64,000 nucleotides of DNA from Burkholderiaceae bacterium (GTDB lineage Bacteria; Pseudomonadota; Gammaproteobacteria; Burkholderiales; Burkholderiaceae_B), in the NCBI GenBank assembly GCA_017983955.1, contig JAGOAJ010000001.1:1-64000 (forward strand), read 5' to 3'. Each line of letters begins with the position of its first letter. The stretch's first letter is position 1. Shown piece after piece: positions 18,660 through 28,624 of this stretch. Position numbers and translations under genes: made by a program. The notes beneath the pieces are model-generated. The model ran no database searches. It was given only the letters and a program-made list of their open reading frames with translations, and had not been told where the DNA came from.

Positions 18660-19598
18660 TTACTCGATATTCTGCGCCTGCTCACGCATCTGCTCGATCA
18701 ACAACTTCAAATCTATCGCAGCCCGTGTAACATCCAGATTGCCCGCCTTAGACCCCAACGTATTGGCTTCCCGATTCATCTCCTGGAACAGAAAATCCAG
18801 GCGTTTACCTGTGCTGCCCTTACGGTTTTTGGTCGCACCACCAATTGCAGCGCTACTTTCATCGCCTTCGCTAAGCAGATGATTCAGCTCCGCCATATGC
18901 GAACGCAGACGCGATAATTCCTCGGCAACGTCTATGCGCAAGGAAAACAGTGACGCTTCCTGGGCAATGCGGGCCGATAGCTCTTGCCCGCTGATCTGGG
19001 CAAAACCTTCTGGGCTTGCAGTCAGCAGAGCGTCGTGTAAACGTGTGTTTATTTTTTCCTGATGAGCAGCAAGCAAGGCGGGCAGGTCGGCCTCAACCTG
19101 ACTAACGATGTCAGCTATAGCATGCGAGCACTCCAGCATCATGGCGGCAAGGCGCTGGCCTTCGCGTAGGCGAGCCGCTTGTAGTTGCTCAAGTGCCTGG
19201 GCACAGGCCTGCTGGCACATGGCGCTCCAGGCCTCGACATCAAACTCTGTTGTGCCGGCGCCATCGTTAACCAAATCAGACAAGCGTGGAGCGGCTATAT
19301 CAGGAATCATGCGGCGGGCGTCCTGCAACTGTTGGGCGATGGTAGCCAACAGCGCCTGGTCTACCGTTTTGGCGGCAGCATTAACAGCCCGTGTGTAATT
19401 CAGGCGTATATCCACCTTGCCGCGGCTGACGGCCTGGCCCAGTTGCTCGCGGACCTGGCCTTCCACCATACGCAAGTCGTCAGGCAAGCGGAAATTCACA
19501 TCCAGAAAACGGCTGTTTACTGTCCGAAATTCTATGCTTAGGCTGCCGTGTTCGGATTCTGTGCGGGCGCTGCCAAAGGCGGTCATGCTGCGTATCAT
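18660..19598 (-). CDS. yicC: YicC-family endoribonuclease-like protein
   Basis: YicC proteins are conserved cytoplasmic proteins, shown in E. coli to act as an endoribonuclease affecting small RNA stability. The family start MIRSMTAFGSA is at 19598, giving 312 residues, close to the usual 290; an upstream ATG at 19649 adds residues not seen in the family. The C-terminal signature TGKRLDFLFQEMNREANTLGSKAG is intact. It diverges from rph by 108 bp, a common bacterial pairing region (yicC near rph and gmk). Its 3' end abuts repeat copy 1. Confidence 0.93.
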   Translation of the reverse strand: MIRSMTAFGSARTESEHGSLSIEFRTVNSRFLDVNFRLPDDLRMVEGQVREQLGQAVSRGKVDIRLNYTRAVNAAAKTVDQALLATIAQQLQDARRMIPDIAAPRLSDLVNDGAGTTEFDVEAWSAMCQQACAQALEQLQAARLREGQRLAAMMLECSHAIADIVSQVEADLPALLAAHQEKINTRLHDALLTASPEGFAQISGQELSARIAQEASLFSLRIDVAEELSRLRSHMAELNHLLSEGDESSAAIGGATKNRKGSTGKRLDFLFQEMNREANTLGSKAGNLDVTRAAIDLKLLIEQMREQAQNIE

Positions 19599-19706
19599 GG
19601 GGAAACTATTCCTGTCAGGATTTAAGGCCAATATTGTACTGGTGTTCATTCGCGGCTCGGCGCATGCGACAATTCCCTATTGTTTATTATTTTTCCGGAG
19701 TTTTAC

Positions 19707-20471
19707 TTGTCTGCAACCCTTACTTCCTCACCCGCCAGCACCAGCCGTCCCTCGGGCCGTACCATAGCTCAACTGCGCCCCTTGTCTTTAGAAGTGGGCT
19801 ATACCCGCCATGCCGAAGGCTCTGTATTGATCAAGGCTGGGGACACGCATGTACTGTGTAATGCCAGTGTGTTGGAGAAGGTACCGCCTTTCTTGAAAGG
19901 CAAGGGTCAGGGTTGGGTTACAGCAGAATATGGCATGCTGCCGCGTTCTACTCACACACGCTCGGACCGCGAAGCGGCCAGGGGCAAGCAAAGTGGTCGT
20001 ACCCAGGAAATTCAGCGGTTAATTGGCCGCAGCCTGCGTGCGGTATTTGACTTGACTGCCTTGGGCGAGCGGACCTTGCATCTGGACTGTGACGTGCTGC
20101 AGGCCGATGGCGGTACGCGTTGCGCCAGCATTACCGGTGCATGGCTGGCCGCTGCTTTGGCAGTTCAGGGGCTAATGGATAGGGGTGTACTCACGCAAAA
20201 CCCCATACTGGATCAGGTGGCGGCGGTGTCAGTAGGGCTGGTTAACGGTCAGGCTGTATTAGATCTGGACTATATTGAAGACTCAGGTTGCGATGCTGAT
20301 ATGAATATTGTCATGACAGGCTCGGGCGAGTTCATCGAGGTGCAGGGCACGGCTGAAGGCCAGACGTTTGATCGTCAGCGTCTAGATAATTTGCTGGACT
20401 TGGCTCACGGCGGTATTAATGACCTGCTATCAGCTCAAAAGCAGGCCTTGGCTGCAGCGCGCGTTGCATAG
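19707..20471 (+). CDS. rph: ribonuclease PH
   Basis: RNase PH is a phosphorolytic 3'-5' exonuclease that trims tRNA 3' ends. The body matches the family closely: [67 protein letters not shown] and [15 protein letters not shown]. No ATG fits the family's N-terminus. A TTG at 19707 sits six bases after CCGGAG and gives a 254-residue protein ([17 protein letters not shown]), so I take TTG as start. rdgB follows three bases later. Confidence 0.94.
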   Translation: MSATLTSSPASTSRPSGRTIAQLRPLSLEVGYTRHAEGSVLIKAGDTHVLCNASVLEKVPPFLKGKGQGWVTAEYGMLPRSTHTRSDREAARGKQSGRTQEIQRLIGRSLRAVFDLTALGERTLHLDCDVLQADGGTRCASITGAWLAAALAVQGLMDRGVLTQNPILDQVAAVSVGLVNGQAVLDLDYIEDSGCDADMNIVMTGSGEFIEVQGTAEGQTFDRQRLDNLLDLAHGGINDLLSAQKQALAAARVA

Positions 20472-20474
20472 GGG

Positions 20475-21104
20475 ATGATGATGTCGCTGTCTAAAGTGGT
20501 ACTGGCATCCAATAACCCAGGCAAATTAAAGGAATTCTCTGCTATCTTGGGCGCTGCCGGTATAGAAATGGTGGCGCAGAATACCTTGGGTGTGTCTGAA
20601 GCTGAAGAACCCTATTTGACCTTTGTGGAAAACGCCCTGGCCAAGGCCAGGCACGCTAGTCGTATTACAGGCTTGCCGGCCTTGGCCGATGATTCCGGCC
20701 TGTGCGTTCCTGCACTGAATAATGCGCCAGGGGTATTTTCAGCACGTTATGCGGCCATGCATGGCGGCGAAAAATCCGATACAGCGAATAACCATCATCT
20801 GCTGTCCATGTTGGCTAACCATAGCGATCGATCAGCTTACTATGTCGCTGTACTGGTGTATTTGCGCTTTGCCGATGACCCATGCCCGGTCATTGCCCAG
20901 GGGCTTTGGCATGGTGAAATCGCCAAGCAACCAGCAGGCCAACATGGCTTTGGCTACGACCCCTATTTTTATCTGCCCAACTTGGGCCAGACGGCTGCGC
21001 AACTAGAACCTGAACTGAAAAACGCCTACAGTCACCGAGGTAGGGCGTTGAAAACTCTGCTGGGCATGCTGCAAACAGCCAGCCCGGTACCGCACGTGGA
21101 TTAA
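20475..21104 (+). CDS. rdgB: XTP/dITP diphosphatase (RdgB/HAM1)
   Basis: This housecleaning enzyme hydrolyses XTP, ITP and dITP to keep deaminated purines out of nucleic acids. Seen are the N-terminal VVLASNNPGKLKEF, the catalytic ALADDSGLCVPALNNAPGVFSARYA, and the C-terminal GFGYDPYF with SHRGRAL. The 209-residue length is normal. Three adjacent ATG/ATG codons make the precise start ambiguous by two residues. It is probably co-transcribed with rph and followed by hemW, the usual order. Confidence 0.95.
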   Translation: MMMSLSKVVLASNNPGKLKEFSAILGAAGIEMVAQNTLGVSEAEEPYLTFVENALAKARHASRITGLPALADDSGLCVPALNNAPGVFSARYAAMHGGEKSDTANNHHLLSMLANHSDRSAYYVAVLVYLRFADDPCPVIAQGLWHGEIAKQPAGQHGFGYDPYFYLPNLGQTAAQLEPELKNAYSHRGRALKTLLGMLQTASPVPHVD

Positions 21105-21160
21105 AACCTGGACGTAGTTTCCAGCCTTACTATTTTGTATTATTTGAAAGTTATTTTGTC

Positions 21161-22366
21161 ATGCCCGTAAGCCAGTCTAGAAAACCAGGGGTCATCCCCC
21201 GTGATACCGGTCAAACCGGGCTGACCAGTTTGCCACCCTTATCACTCTATGTGCATGTGCCTTGGTGCGTGCGCAAATGTCCTTATTGTGATTTCAATTC
21301 CCATGAACTGAAGTCTGAATTGCCTGAGGCCGACTATCTGGCGGCTTTACGGGCCGACTTGGAACAGGCTTTACCCCTGATCTGGGGCCGTCAGGTGATT
21401 TCCATATTTATTGGTGGTGGCACGCCCAGCTTGCTGTCTGCCAACACCATGGACCAGATGTTGGTAATGTTCCGTGCTTACCTGAACTTGCTGCCGGATG
21501 CGGAAATCACGATGGAAGCTAACCCGGGCACCGTAGAGGCTGCTCGTTTTGCAGAGTATGCAGCCAGTGGCATTAACCGGATTTCATTAGGGATACAAAG
21601 TTTTGACAATACCGCGCTGCACGCTTTAGGTCGCATCCATGACGGCCAGCAGGCCAGGGCGGCGATCGAAATTGCCCAGCGCTCTGTACAGCGCGTGAAT
21701 CTGGACCTGATGTTTGCGCTGCCGCAACAAAGTCTGGCTGACTGCAAAAACGACCTGGAGCAGGCCATGGCCTTTGGTACTGGCCACTTGTCTTTATATA
21801 ACCTGACCCTGGAGCCCAACACGGTCTTTGCCAAATACCCGCCCGCCATACCTGACGATGACACTGCCGCTGCCATGCAGGACATGATTGCAGACATGAC
21901 AGCGGCACGCGGTTGGGAACGCTATGAAGTGTCGGCCTATGCGCAGCCAGGCCAGCGTAGCGTGCATAATCAAAATTACTGGGAGTTTGGCGACTATCTG
22001 GGCATAGGCCCAGGGGCCCATGGTAAGTTGTCTTTCCACGACAAAATAATACGTCAGTCCAAGCTGAAGAACCCCGCATCCTGGATGGAAAAAGCCCAGC
22101 GCCATGATGGTAGCCACATTGCTGAACAGCACACCATAGCGCCATCCGCCTTGCCTTTCGAGTTCATGTTGAACGCTTTGCGCCTAAAAAACGGCGTAAC
22201 ACGCAGTAGTTTTCGCGAACACACGGGTCTATCTGTAATGTCTATGGCATCCGCAGTCAATAGCGCTATTGGCAAAGGGCTACTGGACCCCGACCCTATG
22301 GTATTCAAGGCAACCGAACTGGGTTGGCGTTTTTTGAATGACTTGCAAAGCGAATTTCTTGATTAG
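21161..22366 (+). CDS. hemW: HemW-type radical SAM protein
   Basis: This is the radical-SAM paralogue of oxygen-independent coproporphyrinogen oxidase, now regarded as a heme chaperone. The cluster motif is CVRKCPYCDFNSHE, with the CxxxCxxCDF form of HemW instead of the CxC form of HemN. GGGTPSLL and ITMEANPGTVEAARFAEYAASGINRISLGIQSF are also present. It follows rdgB by 56 bp. The 401-residue length agrees with HemW. Confidence 0.93.
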   Translation: MPVSQSRKPGVIPRDTGQTGLTSLPPLSLYVHVPWCVRKCPYCDFNSHELKSELPEADYLAALRADLEQALPLIWGRQVISIFIGGGTPSLLSANTMDQMLVMFRAYLNLLPDAEITMEANPGTVEAARFAEYAASGINRISLGIQSFDNTALHALGRIHDGQQARAAIEIAQRSVQRVNLDLMFALPQQSLADCKNDLEQAMAFGTGHLSLYNLTLEPNTVFAKYPPAIPDDDTAAAMQDMIADMTAARGWERYEVSAYAQPGQRSVHNQNYWEFGDYLGIGPGAHGKLSFHDKIIRQSKLKNPASWMEKAQRHDGSHIAEQHTIAPSALPFEFMLNALRLKNGVTRSSFREHTGLSVMSMASAVNSAIGKGLLDPDPMVFKATELGWRFLNDLQSEFLD

Positions 22367-22438
22367 CAACACATACAGCTCTGGTATCAATTACAATTTC
22401 CCTTTGTGCAGATCGGATTTCACTGGCAGGAGCCTTAC

Positions 22439-23851
22439 ATGTCCACCCCCGAAGAAGTAGTCAAGCTAATCAGCGAACGCGATGTTGCCTTTGTTGATTT
22501 CCGTTTCACCGACACCCTGGGTAGCGAGCACCATTTAACCGTCCCCGGCCACAGCATCGATGAAGACAGGCTGGAAGCCGGAGTTGCCTTTGATGGATCA
22601 TCCATTGCAGGCTGGAAAGGCATAGAAGCCTCGGACATGTTCCTGATTCCTGACACCGCTACGGCCAGAATGGACCCGTTTCGCGAAGAGCCCACCCTGA
22701 TACTGACCTGCGATGTGGTGGAACCATCTGACCTTAAAGGCTATGACCGCGACCCCAGGTCCCTGGCGCGCCGTGCTGAAGCTTATTTGAAGTCCAGTGG
22801 GCTGGGTGACACCGCCTACTTCGGTCCGGAACCCGAATTCTATGTCTTTGATGGCATAAGCTGGAACGACGACATGTCGGGTTCATTCGTAAAAATTCAA
22901 TCTGATGGCGCCCCTTGGTCGCGTGGTCTGGATATGAACGGCAGCAATCTGGGCCATAGGCCTGGTATCAAGGGCGGCTATATGCCTGTGCCCCCAGTCG
23001 ATGCCTACCACGACATGCGCTCTGAAATGTGTTTGCTACTGGAGCAGCAGGGCGTCCCTGTCGAAATTCATCATCACGAAGTCGGTGGTGCTGGTCAGCT
23101 GGAAATTGGCACACGCTTCAGCACCCTGGTCGAACGCGCCGACTGGAACCAGATCATGAAGTACACCATACAGAATGTTGCCCATGTGTATGGCAAAACA
23201 GCCACCTTCATGCCCAAGCCCATTATGGGTGATGCAGGTTCTGGCATGCATGTGCACCAGTCCATCTGGAAGGATGGCCAAAACCTTTTTGCAGGCAACA
23301 GTTATGCTGGCTTGTCAGAATTCGCCTTGTATTACATTGGCGGTTTAATCAAGCACGCCAGGGCGCTCAATGCCATCACCAACCCCTCAACCAACTCGTA
23401 CAAGCGTCTGGTTCCGCATTTTGAAGCACCCGTCAAACTGGCTTATTCAGCCCGTAACAGGTCAGCCTCGATACGCATCCCCTATGTGGGCAGCCCCAAG
23501 GCTCGCCGCGTAGAGGCCCGTTTCCCAGATCCTTTGGCCAATCCTTATTTGGCCTTCTCGGCCTTGATGATGGCTGGATTGGACGGCGTGCAAAACAAGA
23601 TACATCCCGGCGATCCGGCTGATAAGAACCTGTACGACTTACCCCCCGAAGAAGACGCGCAAATCCCCACCGTGTGTACCAGCCTGGAACAGGCTGTAGA
23701 AGCGCTGGATGCCGATCGCGAATTCCTGACCCGTGGCGGCGTATTCAGCAACGATATGCTGGATGCCTATCTGGATCTGAAAAGGGCAGAAGTCACGCGC
23801 TTGCGCATGACGCCCCATCCGATCGAATTTGATATGTACTACAGCCTGTAA
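22439..23851 (+). CDS. glnA: glutamine synthetase type I
   Basis: Glutamine synthetase condenses glutamate and ammonia with ATP, the main ammonia-assimilation step. The 470-residue subunit has [16 protein letters not shown] (latch/Asp50 loop), [24 protein letters not shown] and the adenylylation site Tyr in NLYDLPPEE near residue 398. ATG 22439 is preceded by CAGGAG and begins [11 protein letters not shown]. Adenylylation control by the PII system is expected from the family. No NtrC/sigma-54 promoter was convincing upstream. A strong terminator follows. Confidence 0.97.
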   Translation: MSTPEEVVKLISERDVAFVDFRFTDTLGSEHHLTVPGHSIDEDRLEAGVAFDGSSIAGWKGIEASDMFLIPDTATARMDPFREEPTLILTCDVVEPSDLKGYDRDPRSLARRAEAYLKSSGLGDTAYFGPEPEFYVFDGISWNDDMSGSFVKIQSDGAPWSRGLDMNGSNLGHRPGIKGGYMPVPPVDAYHDMRSEMCLLLEQQGVPVEIHHHEVGGAGQLEIGTRFSTLVERADWNQIMKYTIQNVAHVYGKTATFMPKPIMGDAGSGMHVHQSIWKDGQNLFAGNSYAGLSEFALYYIGGLIKHARALNAITNPSTNSYKRLVPHFEAPVKLAYSARNRSASIRIPYVGSPKARRVEARFPDPLANPYLAFSALMMAGLDGVQNKIHPGDPADKNLYDLPPEEDAQIPTVCTSLEQAVEALDADREFLTRGGVFSNDMLDAYLDLKRAEVTRLRMTPHPIEFDMYYSL

Positions 23852-23853
23852 TG

Positions 23854-23889
23854 AAAAAAGGCCGTCGCACTATGCAGACGGCCTTTTTT
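23854..23889. terminator. bidirectional terminator between glnA and fbpC
   Basis: An A6-GGCCGTC arm pairs with GACGGCC-T6 around a 10-nt loop. The A-run before and T-run after make it a good factor-independent terminator for both converging genes. Confidence 0.92.
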
Positions 23890-24671
23890 TAACTGGCCTC
23901 GCCCCGTAGATACGCTTGGGCGCGCTGAGCCATCAAGGCTTCGCGTTTAATAAAGTCGGCTACAAACGCACTGCTGGGGTTATGGTGCAGGCCATAAGGC
24001 GTGTCCCATTGCGCTATCGTGCCTTTTTCCATGACGCCTATTCTATCGGCGATAGCAAAGGCTTCCGCTTGATTATGCGTTACCAGTATGGCGGTATGTC
24101 CGGTTTTTTTCAGGATATCCCGCACTTCAAAAGCTAAGCGTTCGCGGGTGTCTACGTCCAGGTTAGAAAATGGCTCGTCCAGCAACAATAGTTCGGGCTC
24201 GGGCGCCAAGGCGCGCGCCAGGGCAATACGCTGTTGCTGTCCCCCCGACAACTCGTGGGGATATCTATGGCCTGAACCTTCCAGACCTGCCAGTGTCAAT
24301 AGTTCCTCGACACGATGTTTACGTCGTTGTTTATCCCAGCGGCGTAAGCCAAAAGCAATATTTTTCTCGACGTTCAGATGGGGGAACAGAGCATAGTCCT
24401 GAAACATCATGCCCACATGCCTGTCCTGAGGCTCTACCTGGCTATCTGTCGTCGATAATATCGTATTACCCAGGGATATCGTGCCTGTGCGCAAGGGTTC
24501 AAAACCGGCTATTGCCCGCAATACCGTGGTTTTACCGCAGCCCGAAGCGCCCAGCAAACAACCTATGCTACCTTTTTCAAGACACAAGCTAAGATCCTGT
24601 ACGACAGGAACTATACCCTGTGCGGAATCGTAAGCCAGGGTGATCTTGTCCAACTTCAGTAAATCGACCAT
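23889..24671 (-). CDS. fbpC: iron(III) ABC transporter ATP-binding protein
   Basis: The 260-residue ATPase drives ferric iron uptake through FbpB. It has Walker A GASGCGKTT, the signature LSGGQQQRIALARALAPEPELLLLDEPFSNLD, and the switch His in ILVTHNQAEA. The start ATG 24671 is adjacent to the fbpB stop codon, so translation is coupled. It is shorter than many FbpC proteins (about 350), lacking most of the C-terminal regulatory domain. Iron as the substrate comes from the cognate binding protein and the Fur box. Confidence 0.88.
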   Translation of the reverse strand: MVDLLKLDKITLAYDSAQGIVPVVQDLSLCLEKGSIGCLLGASGCGKTTVLRAIAGFEPLRTGTISLGNTILSTTDSQVEPQDRHVGMMFQDYALFPHLNVEKNIAFGLRRWDKQRRKHRVEELLTLAGLEGSGHRYPHELSGGQQQRIALARALAPEPELLLLDEPFSNLDVDTRERLAFEVRDILKKTGHTAILVTHNQAEAFAIADRIGVMEKGTIAQWDTPYGLHHNPSSAFVADFIKREALMAQRAQAYLRGEAS

Positions 24672-24672
24672 A

Positions 24673-26346
24673 TTAGTGAGTTGCTTTAAATTGTGTGCGG
24701 GCCAGTAAAACCACCGGCAATAGACCAGCCAGTACTATGGCTAGCGCCGCCACCGAGCCTTCCTCGTAGGTGCCACGGGCGGCCTCGGCATATAGCCAAG
24801 TCGCCAGGGTGTCGAAGTTGACGGGGCGTAGTAATAATGTGGCGGGTAGCTCTTTCATGGTGTCGACAAACACCAACAAGGCAGCCGCGCTAATCGCAGG
24901 GCGCAATAAAGGAAAGTGGATGCGGCGCAACGCGCCTGTAGAACTTTCACCCAACAACCGGGCGGCCTGTTCCATAGAGGGCGGAATACGATCCAGCCCG
25001 GCTTCTATGCTGCCTATGGAAATAGCCAGAAAACGTATCACGTAGGCTGCAACCAGCACCGTGCTGGTGCCTATCAGTAACAAGCCAGGGGGCGGATTGC
25101 CCACCAGTGTCCATACCCAAGAGGCTGCGCCATCAACTAGCATGACAGGCGTCAGCAGACCGATAGCCAACACCGTACCGGGTATGGCATAGCCAGTGGT
25201 AGAAACTCGGGCGCACAAGGTCGCCAAGCTGGCAGCACCGTTACGACGCATAGTACGCGCGGCCCAGGCTACGATCAGACCGCAGGTCAAGGTAGCCACT
25301 GTGGCAATCAACGAGATTTTCACAGTGTTATAGGCACTTGCTATTAACTGGTCAGATACCGCACCCGTGGAATGTAAATGTTTCAGGGTTTCACTGATCA
25401 AGTACAGTGCTGGGGCGACAAAACCTATGATGATCGGTGTCCAGCCCAACATAAAGGCAATGACTGCTGCACTACCTTTAAGCGTGTCCGGTTGTATGGA
25501 ACGCGTTCTTTGGGTGCTGGCGTAACGCTGATGGCGCCGACCGTGGCGCTCTAACAGTATCAGTCCAGCCACAATAATCAGCATGGCCAGCGCAATCTGG
25601 GCAGCACCTGCTAAATCCGAGCGTGTTACCCAGGTGGTATACACCGACACAGTCAGGGTTTGCACGCCCAGGAATTCGGATGCACCTATGTCATTTAGGG
25701 TTTCCAGCAGGGCCAGACTGACACCGACGGCAATGGCAGGGCGAGCCAAGGGCAGGGCGACCCGGAAAAAGGTGCTACGCCCAGACTCGCCAAGTATTCG
25801 TGCGGCCTCTAGCAGGCTGGCGGCCTGCGAGGCAAACATAATGCGGGTACTTAGGTAAACATAGGGGTATAGGACAAAGCCTAATAAAAAGATAGCACCA
25901 GGCAATGAACGCAGGTCGGGCAGACGGAAGTCTCGTGGGTTGGTATAACCCAACAGATCGCGCAACAGTGTTTGAACGGGCCCTATAGGATGCAGGATAT
26001 CCAAGTAGGCAAAGGCCACGATATAGGTGGGTACGGCTAGCGGCAGCAATAAAGCCCAGGACAATATGCGTCGTGTGGGAAAGTCGTAGGCTACGATCAG
26101 CCAAGCGCTGCCCACACCCAAACAGCTGACCAACACACCCACGCCCAGTAACAACAGCAGGGTGTTTTGCAAGGCAGTAGGCAGCACAAAAGACAGCAAG
26201 TGTGTCCAATGGCCAGTTGAACCCTGCGCCGCAAACCAAACCAGAGTCAGTACAGGCGCCAGTACACCCAGCGCAATAATCATTGCACCTATGCGCCAAC
26301 CCAGGCCTGACTCTAGTTTAAAAAAACGGCGTAGCGGCAACAGCAT
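24673..26346 (-). CDS. fbpB: iron(III) ABC transporter permease
   Basis: A large fused permease of the FbpB/SfuB type with two repeats of six helices and two EAA-like loops (LLEAARILGESGRSTFFRVALPLARPAI-type and MEQAARLLGESSTGALRRIHFPLLRPAI-type). The full open frame starts at 26430, but a terminator-like hairpin lies at 26362-26399 within it, so I take ATG 26346 (557 aa), which has AGAAGG one base away. That spacing is tight, so the start is uncertain. It carries ferric iron across the inner membrane. Confidence 0.85.
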   Translation of the reverse strand: MLLPLRRFFKLESGLGWRIGAMIIALGVLAPVLTLVWFAAQGSTGHWTHLLSFVLPTALQNTLLLLLGVGVLVSCLGVGSAWLIVAYDFPTRRILSWALLLPLAVPTYIVAFAYLDILHPIGPVQTLLRDLLGYTNPRDFRLPDLRSLPGAIFLLGFVLYPYVYLSTRIMFASQAASLLEAARILGESGRSTFFRVALPLARPAIAVGVSLALLETLNDIGASEFLGVQTLTVSVYTTWVTRSDLAGAAQIALAMLIIVAGLILLERHGRRHQRYASTQRTRSIQPDTLKGSAAVIAFMLGWTPIIIGFVAPALYLISETLKHLHSTGAVSDQLIASAYNTVKISLIATVATLTCGLIVAWAARTMRRNGAASLATLCARVSTTGYAIPGTVLAIGLLTPVMLVDGAASWVWTLVGNPPPGLLLIGTSTVLVAAYVIRFLAISIGSIEAGLDRIPPSMEQAARLLGESSTGALRRIHFPLLRPAISAAALLVFVDTMKELPATLLLRPVNFDTLATWLYAEAARGTYEEGSVAALAIVLAGLLPVVLLARTQFKATH

Positions 26347-26361
26347 ACCTTCTTGCAAAAA

Positions 26362-26399
26362 CCAGAAAAGCGCCAGCCTAGATGGTGGCGCTTTTCTGG
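26362..26399 (-). terminator. intra-operon terminator between fbpA and fbpB
   Basis: On the minus strand a perfect 14-bp stem (CCAGAAAAGCGCCA with TGGCGCTTTTCTGG, 10-nt loop) is followed by TTTTT. It sits between the binding-protein and permease genes, so it should stop part of the transcripts and favour FbpA. Confidence 0.82.
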
Positions 26400-26413
26400 A
26401 GAGTTCCAGACGA

Positions 26414-27463
26414 TTAGTTGTTGAATCCAACTTTATCTACCAATTCGCTGGCTAATTTTCGTTGCTTGGCGATTTCAACAAGAGGCAGTGGATCAACTAC
26501 CAGTTCACCAAAACTGGCTACCACCGGGTCAAGCTTCACGCCTTTCCTGATCGGATATTCGTAATTAGCATTGGCGTACAGGGATTGGGCTTTTTCCGAT
26601 ACCAGATATTCCAACAGCTTTACCGCGTTGTCCTTGTTAGGGGCATATTTGGCGACAGAAGCGCCGGAAATATTAACATGAGTGCCGCGACTTTTTTCGT
26701 TCGCGAAGGTAGGCCTGACGACCTTAATGGCATCGCCCCATTTGCGTGCGTCTGTGCCGGGCTCAGCATTCTTCATACGTCCCACATAGTAAGCATTCGC
26801 TATACCGATATCGCAAATTCCACCTAAAATATCACGGGCCACATCACGGTCGCCACCTGCCGCCTTACGCGCCAGGTTGTTTTTCACTCCGGTCAGCCAT
26901 TTCTCTGTAGCTTGCTCACCATCATGGGCAATCATGGCGGCAATTAACGCTGTGTTGTAAGGATGCTGCCCAGAGCGTATGCACACTTTGTTTTTCCATT
27001 TCGGATCAGCAAACTCTTCGTAGGTAATAGCTTTGATATCTAAATCATTGGCTACATAGGCCACTCGATCACGCAACGACAAGGTATACCACTGGTGGTC
27101 CGCACCGCGTAGATTGGCTGGAATGACCTCATCCAGGATGGCTGACTGCACAGGCTGTGTTATGCCAGCCTCGACCAGATCCAGCAAATTGCCGATATCA
27201 ACCGTCATCAGGACATCGGCGGGGGATTTTTCGCCCTCGGCCTTCACACGCTCAATCAGACCGTCCTTCACGAAAACGGTATTAACCTTGACGCCAGTGT
27301 CTTTAGTGAACTCATCCAGCAAAGGCTGTATCAGCTTGGGTTCTCGGGTAGTGTACAAGCTTACGTCATCGGCCCAAGCGTGGGCGGATGCAACTGACAT
27401 AGCGGCAACGCCAGCCAGCAATAGTGATTTCAACAAAGGCCGTAAGGTTACGGGTGAAGGCAT
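26414..27463 (-). CDS. fbpA: ferric-iron-binding periplasmic protein
   Basis: The periplasmic binding protein of the iron transporter. ATG 27463 has CGGAG seven bases upstream and gives a 349-residue precursor with a signal peptide ending in ASAHAWA. The mature part begins DDVSLYTTREPKLIQPLLDEF and carries IANAYYVGRMKNA, whose adjacent tyrosines are the Fe ligands of FbpA-type proteins, and SLYANANYEYP. A Fur box lies 31-49 bases upstream of the start. Iron starvation induction is inferred from that site. Confidence 0.93.
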   Translation of the reverse strand: MPSPVTLRPLLKSLLLAGVAAMSVASAHAWADDVSLYTTREPKLIQPLLDEFTKDTGVKVNTVFVKDGLIERVKAEGEKSPADVLMTVDIGNLLDLVEAGITQPVQSAILDEVIPANLRGADHQWYTLSLRDRVAYVANDLDIKAITYEEFADPKWKNKVCIRSGQHPYNTALIAAMIAHDGEQATEKWLTGVKNNLARKAAGGDRDVARDILGGICDIGIANAYYVGRMKNAEPGTDARKWGDAIKVVRPTFANEKSRGTHVNISGASVAKYAPNKDNAVKLLEYLVSEKAQSLYANANYEYPIRKGVKLDPVVASFGELVVDPLPLVEIAKQRKLASELVDKVGFNN

Positions 27464-27493
27464 GTTGTTCTCCGAGAGTTGTGGATTGCGAAT

Positions 27494-27512
27494 GCAAATG
27501 ATTCTCATGTTG
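27494..27512 (-). promoter_or_regulatory. Fur box upstream of fbpA
   Basis: On the minus strand the site reads CAACATGAGAATCATTTGC, close to the Fur consensus built from GATAAT-type inverted hexamers; the ATGAGAATCATTT core is typical. It is placed to block the fbpA promoter when Fe(II)-Fur is present. Confidence 0.8.
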
Positions 27513-27714
27513 ATGAGCCTGAAAGATAGCAGAGTCTGCCACACCTCGCAACTGAAAACCGTCGAATTCACCGAAGATGAGGCAAATATCTTTACAATGA
27601 TTGATCCAGCGTAAGAAAACCCCAATTGAAGTAGGCTGATTAATAGCCACTAAGGGTTTGTACCGTACTATCATTACCGTACCCTGGTACCTCTTTATTA
27701 CTCTCTATAGACAC

Positions 27715-28491
27715 ATGGCAGCCTTTAATACCGAACAGGTTCTTAGCGTCCACCATTGGAACGACACTTTATTTTCCTTCACCACGACTCGCGACGCGGC
27801 TCTACGCTTTCATAACGGTCACTTCGTCATGATAGGCCTGGAAATCAACGGCAAGCCCTTGATGCGCGCCTACAGCATAGTCAGTGCCAACTACGAGGAA
27901 AATCTTGAGTTTCTAAGCATCAAGGTGCCCGACGGCCCCTTGACATCGCAATTGCAGCATCTAAAAGTAGGCGACAGCATTTTGGTCAGCAGAAAGCCAG
28001 TAGGCACGCTGATCATTGACGACCTTTTGCCTGGTAAAAATCTGTACATGTTTGCCACGGGTACTGGTCTGGCACCCTTCATGAGCATCATAAAAGACCC
28101 TGATGTCTATGAACGCTTCGAGAAAATCGTATTGGTGCATGGCGTGCGTTATGTCAGTGAAGTGGCCTACGCTGACTTTATCCAGCATCATTTGCCAGGT
28201 AACGAATACTTTGGCGACAGCGTGCGGGAAAAGCTAATCTACTATCCCACGGTGACACGCGAACCCTTCCGCAACCAAGGCCGCATCACCGAATTGGTCG
28301 ATAACGGCAATTTATTTGCCGACATAGGCCTGCCACCCCTGGATCCCGCCGTGGACAGGGCCATGATATGCGGCAGCCCTGCGATGCTTAAAGACATCAG
28401 TGGCATGCTGGATAAGCGTGGCTTTAAAGTGTCCGACGGCGTGGGCCAGCCCGGTGACTACGTGATAGAACGGGCTTTCGTCGAGAAGTAA
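27715..28491 (+). CDS. fpr: ferredoxin/flavodoxin-NADP reductase
   Basis: The 258-residue flavoprotein moves electrons between NADPH and ferredoxin or flavodoxin. It has the FAD motif RAYSIVSANY, the nucleotide-binding block ATGTGLAPFMSI and the bacterial C-terminus GDYVIERAFVEK. I take ATG 27715, giving MAAFNTEQVLSV, since the upstream frame encodes a hydrophobic stretch not in Fpr. Divergent from fbpA; shared control by iron or oxidative stress is possible but not shown. Copy 2 of the 395-nt element follows. Confidence 0.93.
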   Translation: MAAFNTEQVLSVHHWNDTLFSFTTTRDAALRFHNGHFVMIGLEINGKPLMRAYSIVSANYEENLEFLSIKVPDGPLTSQLQHLKVGDSILVSRKPVGTLIIDDLLPGKNLYMFATGTGLAPFMSIIKDPDVYERFEKIVLVHGVRYVSEVAYADFIQHHLPGNEYFGDSVREKLIYYPTVTREPFRNQGRITELVDNGNLFADIGLPPLDPAVDRAMICGSPAMLKDISGMLDKRGFKVSDGVGQPGDYVIERAFVEK

Positions 28492-28592
28492 GTCTTGTGC
28501 CGTAGCACTTAGGTTTCTTAAGTACAGATAATGTCCTATTGGCGGCTGCATGGTTTTTTTAATACCTACGGTCGTCAATTGCTGCGTGGTTC
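28492..28592. other. short gene-free stretch before repeat copy 2
   Basis: No gene, terminator or clear promoter is seen. A run of seven T at about 28554 lacks a preceding stable hairpin. Confidence 0.4.
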
Positions 28593-28624
28593 GTTTCTTA
28601 AACTTTATCGGCCGTCAACCGTCA

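Noticed and set aside
22367..22438. Sigma-54 promoter before glnA
   Set aside because: No GG and GC pair with the right spacing could be found.
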